NCBI RefSeq assembly: GCF_902364025.1
Contig: NZ_CABJCG010000002.1
Coordinates: 62,001-126,000, forward strand
From: Enterocloster lavalensis
GTDB taxonomy: Bacteria; Bacillota; Clostridia; Lachnospirales; Lachnospiraceae
Length of the DNA: 64,000 nt
Direction of reading: 5' to 3'
A program made the translations under genes and the position numbers. The notes beneath the pieces were generated by a model, which had not been told where the DNA came from, did no database searches, and worked only from the letters and a program-made list of their open reading frames with translations. Positions 53,423 through 60,366 of this stretch are shown piece by piece (within the stretch, counting starts at the first letter, position 1; every line of letters starts with the position of its first letter).

Positions 53423-53590
53423 TCATGAAAAAACAGGACGCTTGGGTTCCCATAAACCCAAACGCCGCCTGTTTTCAGCGGCGGACCGGTGAATGACTGA
53501 ACGAAATGACTGACTGCACGCAAACAATACGCCTCGCCATACAAATGCGGGGACGCGGTCTGCTGTTAAAAATTGCTGCCGTCTGTTCAT
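53423..53590 (-). CDS. Leader ORF 2 of the ABC-F gene
   Basis: A 55-codon frame begins MNRRQQFLTADRVPAFVWRG and ends with RRLGLWEPKRPVFS. Its ATG overlaps the stop codon of the 5-codon leader ORF 1 (ATGA overlap), so it would be translated by coupling. Its last 20 codons run through the attenuator hairpin and its stop lies in the T-run, the position expected of a ribosome-controlled attenuator. I propose it as a regulatory leader peptide; expression is not shown. Confidence 0.5.
   Translation of the reverse strand: MNRRQQFLTADRVPAFVWRGVLFACSQSFRSVIHRSAAENRRRLGLWEPKRPVFS
53428..53475 (-). terminator. Attenuator of the ABC-F gene
   Basis: On the minus strand CGTTTGGGTT pairs with AACCCAAGCG (one G-U), extended by ACAGG/CCTGT, and is followed by TTTTTT (48-nt structure, about 60 nt before the start codon). 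An upstream CCGCCGC can pair with GCGGCG of the 5' arm instead, a possible antiterminator. Confidence 0.75.
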
Positions 53591-53604
53591 TCGTTAATAA
53601 TCAT
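53587..53604 (-). CDS. Leader ORF 1 of the ABC-F gene (MIINE)
   Basis: A five-codon frame, ATG ATT ATT AAC GAA TGA, has AAAGGTGG (53616-53623) 11 bases upstream and overlaps the start codon of leader ORF 2. Stalling here would alter coupling to leader ORF 2. Confidence 0.45.
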   Translation of the reverse strand: MIINE

Positions 53605-53642
53605 TCTTCGGTCTGCCACCTTTCACGCTTAAATTTGCCCTG

Positions 53643-53671
53643 ATTATAAACGAGAAACAACGGCGTGTCAA
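53643..53671 (-). promoter_or_regulatory. Consensus sigma-A promoter of the ABC-F leader
   Basis: On the minus strand TTGACA (53666-53671), 17 bp and TATAAT (53643-53648) are a perfect consensus promoter, giving a leader of about 270 nt. Confidence 0.9.
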
Positions 53672-53745
53672 GGCCTGTTTTTGGGGCAATTTGTAGAAAT
53701 ATGAGAATATGTATTCGGCATATTGTATAAATATGAAAATGAAGG

Positions 53746-53774
53746 TTGACATTTACATTTTCGTAATTTATATT
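53746..53774 (+). promoter_or_regulatory. Sigma-A promoter of the YfcC-type permease gene
   Basis: TTGACA (53746-53751), a 17-bp spacer and TATATT (53769-53774) lie about 88 bp upstream of the start codon. Confidence 0.8.
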
Positions 53775-53861
53775 AGTAAAATATTAACGCGACAGAGATA
53801 CGGGGGAATCTCCAATCGTTATATACAGGTAAAGAGAAACGGAGCAACAAGGAGGTAGAGC

Positions 53862-55262
53862 ATGAAAGAGAAGAAGAAAAAAGGCTTTAAGCTGCCGGAT
53901 ACATATGTTTTGGTAGCGATTATGCTGATCGTGATGGCCGCTCTCACGTACATCGTGCCGGCGGGCACCTACGATATGGTCACCAGCGAGGCAACCGGAA
54001 AACAGGTGGTGGATCCCAATTCATTCCATTATGTACAGAGGACACCCACCACGATTTTGCAGTTCCTGATGGCTTTTTATACAGGACTGAATAAGAATTA
54101 TTCAACAATTTTCTTTGTAACCCTGATTGGAGGATACTTTAAGATCGTCAATGAGACCGGCGCCATCACCAACGGCCTGGCGGTTGCCATCAAGCGCCTG
54201 AAGGACAAGGCTCTGATCGCAATCCCCATCGTGATGCTCTGCTTCGCGTTCCTGGGAGCAACCGGCGTTCTGATTAACCCTGTAGTGGCCTTTATTCCCA
54301 TCGGCTTGGTGGTGGCCCAGCAGATGAAGATGGACCGCATATCGGCCATGGCCATTATCTACCTGGGCTGTTTTGCCGGCTGGTGTACCTCCTTCATGGC
54401 GGCCGGTTCCGTGCAGATCGCCCAGCAGATTGCGGAGATTCCCGTGCTGTCCGGCATCGGACTGCGTTTTATCGTCACCTCCATCGTGACGGTGGTGACC
54501 ATCATCTACGTGCTGCGCTACTGCCGCAAGATCCGTTTGGACAACTCCAAGAGCATCCTCTACGGAACCGAGTACGCGGGCTTCGGCGAGCTGGATGAGA
54601 TGGAGCAGGAGCACTCCTTCAGCAAAAAAGACGTTCTGATTCTGGTAATCGTGTTCGGCAGCCTGGGATTTTACGTTTGGGGAGCCGTGACCAAGGGCTG
54701 GGGCCAGGAGTACATGGCCGCCTACATGCTGGCCGCTTCCGTGATCTCCGGCTTTATCGCAGGCATGTCCGCGGATGAGATTTCCCGCGCCTTTATGAAG
54801 GGCTGCCGTGAGATGGCCTACGGCGCGATCCTGATCGGTTTCGCCAGCGCCATTTCCGTACTCCTGACAGACGGAAACATCATCCACACCATCATTTACG
54901 CCGCATCCCTGCCCTTAAAGGTTCTGCCCCAGGCGCTGGCGGCTGTGGCCATGTTCTACATCAACCTGGTGTTTAACTTCTTCGTCAGCTCCGCATCCGG
55001 CCAGGCGGCCATCGTTATGCCCATCATGACGCCCCTTGCAGACGTAATCGGCGTGACCCGCCAGGTTGCGGTTCTGGCCTACCAGTACGGCGACGGACTG
55101 TCCAACACCATTATTCCCACCTCCGGCGTGCTGATGGCGGCTCTGGGCGTGGCGGGCGTTCCGTTCTCCAAATGGCTGAAATTCCAGGTTCCGCTGTTTT
55201 TGATCTGGACGGCGATCTGTACGGTTGCCATTATTGTGGCAGTTATGATAGGATATCACTAG
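53862..55262 (+). CDS. YfcC-family permease
   Basis: The 466-residue protein has about 11-12 hydrophobic segments and the YfcC/ArcD-like start KGFKLPDTYVLVAIMLIVMAALTYIVPAGTYD. GLNKNYSTIFFVTLIGGYFKIVNETGAI and the C-terminal SGQAAIVMPIMTPLADVIGVTRQVAVLAYQYGDGLSNTIIPTSG segments are typical. Members are thought to carry amino acids, peptides or basic compounds. An M20 peptidase follows, so import of a peptide or acylated amino acid for hydrolysis is plausible. The TAG stop codon lies inside the left end of a 166-bp hairpin element. Confidence 0.87.
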   Translation: MKEKKKKGFKLPDTYVLVAIMLIVMAALTYIVPAGTYDMVTSEATGKQVVDPNSFHYVQRTPTTILQFLMAFYTGLNKNYSTIFFVTLIGGYFKIVNETGAITNGLAVAIKRLKDKALIAIPIVMLCFAFLGATGVLINPVVAFIPIGLVVAQQMKMDRISAMAIIYLGCFAGWCTSFMAAGSVQIAQQIAEIPVLSGIGLRFIVTSIVTVVTIIYVLRYCRKIRLDNSKSILYGTEYAGFGELDEMEQEHSFSKKDVLILVIVFGSLGFYVWGAVTKGWGQEYMAAYMLAASVISGFIAGMSADEISRAFMKGCREMAYGAILIGFASAISVLLTDGNIIHTIIYAASLPLKVLPQALAAVAMFYINLVFNFFVSSASGQAAIVMPIMTPLADVIGVTRQVAVLAYQYGDGLSNTIIPTSGVLMAALGVAGVPFSKWLKFQVPLFLIWTAICTVAIIVAVMIGYH

Positions 55263-55424
55263 TACTGCGTATCGCAAGTCCTCATGCATATAGCACCCGC
55301 TATCCACACCAGAACTGCGCCTGAGAATCTAGCCGTAGGCTCACTACGCCGTCGATTCGCAGACACACTTCTAATGCGGATAGCGGGCACTCTATGCACA
55401 AGGACTTACGGTACACAGTACTAG
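55259..55424 (-). repeat. 166-bp giant hairpin element
   Basis: Starting with CTAGTACTG at 55259 and ending with CAGTACTAG at 55424, the two 71-nt arms match at 56 positions without gaps. Of 15 differences, 11 become G-U pairs only in minus-strand RNA, one only in plus-strand RNA, and three are true mismatches. An apical CGTAG/CTACG helix caps the structure. So a single long stem is maintained, and the pattern suggests selection on minus-strand RNA. It could be a MITE-like element or a structured RNA; no coding frame is evident. Confidence 0.75.
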
Positions 55425-55473
55425 AGGCGCGGTAGCATCCCGGCGATATCTTATGATAGAAAGGAATGGCGAT

Positions 55474-56598
55474 ATGGAACAGAAATTATTAGCGTATTTA
55501 AAAGAGCATGAAGCGGAAATTTTCGCGGATTTAAAGGAACTGGTGCTGGCGGAGGCGTCCACCTCGGACATCGACCAGCTGGCCCATGTCCGCGAGGTTC
55601 TGATCCGGCTGATCAAGGAGAGAACCGGTTCGGACACCTTTGTCTACGAGGCAAAGGGCGGGCACAATCCCATGAAATTCGAGTTCGGCCAGGGGGACGG
55701 CACCGTGCTTCTGATCGGACACTATGACACCGTGTGTCCCATCGGCTCCATGGAGCTGCGCCAGGAGGGAAATGAGCTTCACGGCCCCGGCGTGCTGGAT
55801 ATGAAATCCGGACTGGTCTCTGCGATCTGGTCCATGAAGGCTTACAAAGATCTGGGTATCGATCCCGGAAAAAGCCTGCGCATGGTGATTAACGGCGACG
55901 AGGAGATCAGAAGCCCCGAGTCCAGCTCCATTATCTGCGAACAGGCCCAGGGCTGCAAGGCGGCGCTGGTGTGCGAGCCATGTACCAGCAACGGTGATTT
56001 AAAGACCGGGCGCAAGGGAAGTATCGGTTTTGAGATTACCATCCACGGCAAGGCCACCCACGCGGGCAACAACCACAAGGGCGGGATCAACGCCATCGAG
56101 GAGATGGCCCGGGAGATTCAGTACGTGCACAGCCTGACCGATTATGAGGCGGGAACCACCCTGAACGTGGGCATCTGCAGCGGCGGAACCAAAGCCAACG
56201 TGGTGCCGGATCTGGCGTCCTATACGGTGGACTGCCGTTATATGAAGATGTCCGAGGGCGAGCGCATCCGCGGGCTGCTCACCAACCTGGCGGTCAGCGT
56301 GCCGGGGACCACAAGAGAGGTGGCCGTGGACGAGGGTATGCCGCCCATGGAGCAGACTCCCGGCAACCTGGGGCTCTACGAGCTGGCTGCCCAGTGCGGC
56401 GAAAAGCTGGGGCTGTCCTTCTCCCACCAGTTTGTGGGCGGCGGCAGCGACGGCAACAAGGTGAGCGCCATGGGCGTGCCCACGCTGGACGGGCTGGGCG
56501 CCTGGGGCGACGGTGCACACGCGGTGAATGAGCATATCCTGATCGACCAGTATGTGCCCAGGATTGCGCTTCTGGCTTCGCTGATTTTGAAAATTTAA
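55474..56598 (+). CDS. M20-family metallopeptidase (glutamate carboxypeptidase-like)
   Basis: The 374-residue protein starts at ATG 55474 behind GAAAGGA. Metal-binding elements are GHYDTVCP (about residues 82-89), GPGVLDMKSG (Asp near 108), NGDEEIRSPESS (the Glu pair near 136) and a late VGGGSDGNKV with GAHAVNEHI carrying the last His. A lid/dimerisation domain sits in the middle. It resembles CPG2-type enzymes that remove C-terminal glutamate or deacylate amino acids. Together with the upstream permease it likely feeds on imported peptides or N-acyl amino acids. Confidence 0.9.
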   Translation: MEQKLLAYLKEHEAEIFADLKELVLAEASTSDIDQLAHVREVLIRLIKERTGSDTFVYEAKGGHNPMKFEFGQGDGTVLLIGHYDTVCPIGSMELRQEGNELHGPGVLDMKSGLVSAIWSMKAYKDLGIDPGKSLRMVINGDEEIRSPESSSIICEQAQGCKAALVCEPCTSNGDLKTGRKGSIGFEITIHGKATHAGNNHKGGINAIEEMAREIQYVHSLTDYEAGTTLNVGICSGGTKANVVPDLASYTVDCRYMKMSEGERIRGLLTNLAVSVPGTTREVAVDEGMPPMEQTPGNLGLYELAAQCGEKLGLSFSHQFVGGGSDGNKVSAMGVPTLDGLGAWGDGAHAVNEHILIDQYVPRIALLASLILKI

Positions 56599-56629
56599 TC
56601 AGAGCCGCTGAATGCGGCTTTTGGAAAAT

Positions 56630-56662
56630 GGCTCCGGCGTATCGATGCGCCGGGGCCGTTTT
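56630..56662 (+). terminator. Terminator of the M20 gene
   Basis: GGCTCCGGCG (56630-56639) pairs with CGCCGGGGCC (56648-56657) across an 8-nt loop, followed by GTTTTTG. A smaller AGCCGC/GCGGCT hairpin precedes it at 56603-56619. Confidence 0.85.
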
Positions 56663-56664
56663 TG

Positions 56665-56744
56665 TTGAATGCAATGGGCCGCTGGCGCAGTCTGTGGGCG
56701 ATTGCTGAATGTAATGGGCCGTTGGCGCAGCCTGCGGGCGATTA
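56665..56744. repeat. Tandem pair of the dispersed 40-bp repeat
   Basis: Units 56665-56704 and 56705-56744 share TGAATG, AATGGGCCG, TGGCGCAG, CTG and GGGCGATT. Related copies occur at 9678-9717 and 58266-58336. The remaining part of the 56599-57018 gap shows no gene I can support. Confidence 0.7.
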
Positions 56745-57018
56745 CCTGGCCGCATTTCGCGCTTTTACCTTTACTTGACGTACAATTTACCATAACATGG
56801 TATCGCACCTTCCTGCCATAACGGTATACTGACCAAAGCGCTGCAAATTACCGGGAAGGCTGTCTATAACCCATTTTCCACAGCCTCAGGGCGCACAATC
56901 AGGCATTTTGTACACAGCGCTCGTGCCTCCCGCGCCCGTTTTATACCAGCGCGCCCTTCCCGGGTATAAAGGCCCGCCAATCGCGGAATATTAACATAAA
57001 AAAGGAAGAACAGAGCCA

Positions 57019-57687
57019 GTGAAGGAGACAGTTACTTATAAAGACATACGCGGAAACAAGGAAATCAACCAGTTGATCGAGAAGGGAAACGAAATTCTCG
57101 GCGTTCTGGGCTACACGGAACACTCAAAGAAGCACGCGGCCAAGGTGGCGGAGACCGCGGCCAAAATATTAAAGGATCTGGGCTACGGCAGCCATGAGAT
57201 GGAGCTGGCCAGGATCGCCGGCTATATGCACGATATCGGCAACAGCATCAACCGCCATGACCACGCCCACAGCGGGGCCATACTGGCCTACCAGATTTTA
57301 AAGGACCTGGGAATGCCGCTTCAGGACATCGTCACAATCACCGGAGCCATCGGTCACCACGACGAGGCCACGGGAACGGCAGTGGACGTGGTCAGCGCGG
57401 CGGTGATTCTGGCGGACAAGACGGACGTGCGCCGCAACCGGGTGCGCAACCCCATCATCGCCAGCTTCGACGCCCACGACCGGGTCAATTACGCGGCTCT
57501 CTCCGCCACGCTGAAGGTCAACACAGAGAAGCGGGTGATCCAGATGGATCTGGAGCTGGACGACGCCATGAGCACGGTGATGGACTATTTTGAAATCTTT
57601 CTCCAACGCATGATGATGTGCCGCCGGGCCGCCGAGGTCCTGGGACTCAAATTCAAGCTTGTGGCAAACGGCAGCCGCGTGAGCTGA
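57019..57687 (+). CDS. HD-domain phosphohydrolase
   Basis: The 222-residue protein starts at GTG 57019, ten bases after AAAGGAAG. It has the HD pattern EHSKKHAAKVAETAAKIL with the first His, AGYMHDIGNSINRHDHAHSGA with the HD pair (about residues 75-95), and GAIGHHDEATGTAVDVVSAAVILADKTDV with a later His and Asp. It should hydrolyse a phosphoester, possibly a nucleotide, but the substrate is unknown. It is flanked by unrelated genes and appears monocistronic. Confidence 0.87.
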   Translation: MKETVTYKDIRGNKEINQLIEKGNEILGVLGYTEHSKKHAAKVAETAAKILKDLGYGSHEMELARIAGYMHDIGNSINRHDHAHSGAILAYQILKDLGMPLQDIVTITGAIGHHDEATGTAVDVVSAAVILADKTDVRRNRVRNPIIASFDAHDRVNYAALSATLKVNTEKRVIQMDLELDDAMSTVMDYFEIFLQRMMMCRRAAEVLGLKFKLVANGSRVS

Positions 57688-57805
57688 GGTCCGGGCGGTT
57701 CCGGCAATTCTTAAATAACGCTAAAATCTTGCCCGTCTCCATTGACTTTCCCGCCCCGCCCGGATATAGTATTCTTCGAACACCACGGGATAAGGGGGAT
57801 TTTTG

Positions 57806-58210
57806 ATGGGAAAATTCAGAGAGAAGCTGCAGCGGTTTATGATTGGGCGCTACGGTATGGACCAGCTGAACCAGTTTTTGCTCTACGCTGTGCTGGCGGT
57901 GATTCTGATCAATCTGTTCGTCAGAGTGTGGCCGCTGGAGCTGCTGGAGCTGGCGGGCATCGTGTTTCTTTATTTCCGGATGTTTTCCAGGAATATCAGC
58001 AAGCGCTATCAGGAGAACCAGGCGTTCCTGCGGATGACCTTCCGGGTGAGAGAGCCGCTTAAAAAATGGCAGTTCCGCTTCCGGGAGAGCAGGCAGTACC
58101 ACATTTACAAGTGCCCCAGCTGCGGCCAGAAGATCCGCATTCCAAGGGGGCGCGGCAGAGTGAGCATCCATTGCCCCAAGTGCGGCACGGATTTCATCAA
58201 AAAGAGCTGA
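57806..58210 (+). CDS. Membrane protein with C-terminal zinc ribbon
   Basis: The 134-residue protein starts at ATG 57806 behind AAGGGGGAT. It has a basic amphipathic N terminus, two membrane segments (about residues 23-41 and 44-60), a charged linker and a zinc ribbon with CPSCGQKIRIPRG and CPKCGTDF (four Cys). The family is frequent in clostridia but I do not know its function. A terminator follows. Confidence 0.7.
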   Translation: MGKFREKLQRFMIGRYGMDQLNQFLLYAVLAVILINLFVRVWPLELLELAGIVFLYFRMFSRNISKRYQENQAFLRMTFRVREPLKKWQFRFRESRQYHIYKCPSCGQKIRIPRGRGRVSIHCPKCGTDFIKKS

Positions 58211-58239
58211 TTGGAGAATCACGACCATATAGAATTTAT

Positions 58240-58266
58240 TGCGGCTGCGGTGCGGCCGCATTTTTA
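58240..58266 (+). terminator. Terminator of the zinc-ribbon gene
   Basis: TGCGGC (58240-58245) pairs with GCCGCA (58255-58260), followed by TTTTTATT. Confidence 0.75.
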
Positions 58267-58336
58267 TTAAATGCAATGGGCCGGTGCAGCCTGCGGCCGA
58301 TTGTTCTGTGCAATGGGCCGACGGTCTGCCATTTTC
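58266..58336. repeat. Degenerate copies of the dispersed 40-bp repeat
   Basis: One copy (58266-58303) reads ATGCAATGGGCCGG then TGCAGCCTGCGGCCGATTG, and a partial copy (58304-58336) reads TGCAATGGGCCGACGG. They match the core of the units at 56665-56744. Confidence 0.55.
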
Positions 58337-58381
58337 CTGCCGGATAACGCGCAGCGCCCGAAAATATTTCTAATTTGCCTG

Positions 58382-58410
58382 TTGACAAAGTGAACTGTAC
58401 ATGATATAGT
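58382..58410 (+). promoter_or_regulatory. Sigma-A promoter and operator-like repeats of the Rrf2 operon
   Basis: TTGACA (58382-58387), 17 bp and TATAGT (58405-58410) form a strong promoter. AACTGTA inside the spacer and TTACAGTT at about 58436 are inverted copies flanking the transcription start, a candidate Rrf2 operator. Confidence 0.75.
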
Positions 58411-58480
58411 TACAGCATGAAATGTAAAGAAAATAATTACAGTTAAAAGAAAAGAAGCGAACACAAGGGGGAATCGGAAA

Positions 58481-58909
58481 ATGACGAGTGATTACTGCGT
58501 GGCGGTCCATGCACTGGTGTACTTAAACCACAAGGCCAAGGTGCTTTCCAGCGAGGAGCTGGCGGAGAATATCTGCACCAACCCGGCCCGGGTGCGCAAA
58601 GTCATGGCAAAGCTGAAAAAAGCCGGTTTTGTAAAAACGAAGGAAGGAAGTGAAGGCGGTTATCTGTTTGACCAGGACGCGGACCGGGTCACGCTGGATC
58701 AGATCGCGCAGGCGCTGGAAATCCGGTTTGTGGACACAGCCTGGAAGAGCGGCGACACGGATATGAAGTGTCTGGTGGCCTCCGGCATGGCCGGGCTGAT
58801 GGATGAGATTTTCGACGATCTCAACGAACAGTGCCGCAAGCGGCTGAAGGAGATCACCATCGGCACGCTGGACCATCGTATTTTCGGCAATCAAAATAAA
58901 GAGCGGTAA
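58481..58909 (+). CDS. Rrf2-family transcriptional regulator
   Basis: The 142-residue protein has the Rrf2 winged helix: DYCVAVHALVYLNHKAKVLSSEELAENICTNPARVRKVMAKLKKAGFVKTKEGSEGGYLF, with the GGY wing. The three-cysteine Fe-S cluster motif of IscR/NsrR is absent; a single Cys (about residue 97) follows the wing, so it may instead sense thiol redox state. It is first in an operon with an RclA-like flavoenzyme and a CcdA-TlpA fusion, and probably represses its own promoter. Confidence 0.9.
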   Translation: MTSDYCVAVHALVYLNHKAKVLSSEELAENICTNPARVRKVMAKLKKAGFVKTKEGSEGGYLFDQDADRVTLDQIAQALEIRFVDTAWKSGDTDMKCLVASGMAGLMDEIFDDLNEQCRKRLKEITIGTLDHRIFGNQNKER

Positions 58910-58931
58910 ATTCCGGAAAGGGGATATTTTT

Positions 58932-60299
58932 ATGAAGAAATTTGAGAATATAATCATCGGCTTTGGCAAAGGCGGAAAAACACTGGCAGGCGCGCTGGCA
59001 AAGGCTGGCCAGACCGTAGCTATGGTGGAGCGGTCCGACAAGATGTACGGCGGCACCTGTATCAACGTGGCGTGTATTCCCACCAAGTACCTGGAGAATC
59101 AGGCGGCCAGATCGGAAGCGCTGGGCGGCAGCTTTGAGGAGCGCCGGGAGCGTTACCGCAAGGCCATTGAGGGGAAACGCGATCTCACCTCCGGTCTGCG
59201 CCAGAAGAACTATCAGAAGCTGGACTCCCTGGACCGGGTAGAGGTCCTGACCGGTCTGGGCAGTTTTGTGGACAGCCACCACGTGCAGGTAACCATGGCG
59301 GACGGAAGCACGGAGCTTTTGGAGGGCGACCGCATTTACATCAACACCGGCTCCCGCCCCTTTATACCGCCCATCCCCGGTCTGGCGGACTGCCGCCTGG
59401 CGTACACCAGCGAGTCCATGATGGAGCTGGAAGAGCTGCCGGAGCGCCTGGTGGTCATCGGCGGCGGTTACATCGGCCTGGAGTTTGCCTCGATTTTCGC
59501 CAACTTTGGCTCCAGGGTGACCATGATCCAGGACGGTCCCAGATTCTTACCCAGAGACGACGAAGAGGTTGTGGCGGCGGTCCGCGCCAGCCTTGAGGAG
59601 CGGGGGATTTCCATTATCACCGGCGCCCGCATCACCCAGGTGAAGGAACAGGGCGGAGCAGCGGCCGTTGTCTACGAGGCGGACGGCAAAACAGCAGAGG
59701 CTCCGGCTCAGGCAATTCTGGTGGCCACCGGCCGCAGACCCAACCTGGAGGGCCTGAATCTGGAGGCCGCAGGGGTGGAACTGACCGCCCGCGGCGAGGT
59801 AAAGACGGACGCCGGCCTGCGCACCAGCGTACCTCATATCTGGGCCATGGGCGATGTGAAGGGCGGACTTCAGTTCACCTACATTTCCCTGGACGACTCC
59901 CGCATTGTGAAGTCCCAGATTCTGGGAAATGGCGAGCGCACCACGGAGAACCGCGGTCAGGTTGCGTTCAGCGTGTTTGTGGACCCGCCCTTCTCCAGAG
60001 TTGGAATGAGCGAGGCGGAGGCGGTTGAAAACGGCCACAAGGTAAAGGTGGGCCGCCTGGTGGTTGGAACCATGCCGCGGGCGAAGCTTTTGGGCAGGAC
60101 CACCGGTCTGATGAAGGCCGTGGTGGACGCGGACACCGGGCTGGTGCTCGGCGCGCAGCTGTTCTGCTCCGAGTCCCAGGAGCTGATCAACATGATCAAG
60201 ATCGCCATGGACGCGGGGCTGCCCTACACGGTGCTGCGCGACGGAATCTACACCCACCCCACCATGAGCGAGGGAATGAACGACTTATTCGCGATCTGA
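58932..60299 (+). CDS. RclA/mercuric-reductase-like flavin disulfide reductase
   Basis: The 455-residue protein has the N-terminal FAD motif IIIGFGKGGKTLAGALAKAG, where a Phe replaces the second Gly position of the usual GxGxxG. The redox disulfide lies in GGTCINVACIPTK (C43/C48). A VVIGGGYIGLEFASIF motif binds NAD(P)H and the C terminus carries HPTMSE (H442). It differs from LpdA and lies in a redox operon, fitting RclA-type stress reductases that act on oxidants or metals. The substrate is not known. It follows the regulator gene by 22 bp. Confidence 0.88.
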   Translation: MKKFENIIIGFGKGGKTLAGALAKAGQTVAMVERSDKMYGGTCINVACIPTKYLENQAARSEALGGSFEERRERYRKAIEGKRDLTSGLRQKNYQKLDSLDRVEVLTGLGSFVDSHHVQVTMADGSTELLEGDRIYINTGSRPFIPPIPGLADCRLAYTSESMMELEELPERLVVIGGGYIGLEFASIFANFGSRVTMIQDGPRFLPRDDEEVVAAVRASLEERGISIITGARITQVKEQGGAAAVVYEADGKTAEAPAQAILVATGRRPNLEGLNLEAAGVELTARGEVKTDAGLRTSVPHIWAMGDVKGGLQFTYISLDDSRIVKSQILGNGERTTENRGQVAFSVFVDPPFSRVGMSEAEAVENGHKVKVGRLVVGTMPRAKLLGRTTGLMKAVVDADTGLVLGAQLFCSESQELINMIKIAMDAGLPYTVLRDGIYTHPTMSEGMNDLFAI

Positions 60300-60366
60300 G
60301 GCAAAGAAGTACCGACACAATAAAAGCCCTGACCCGGGCGGACTTGAAATGATGAGAGGAGAATTT

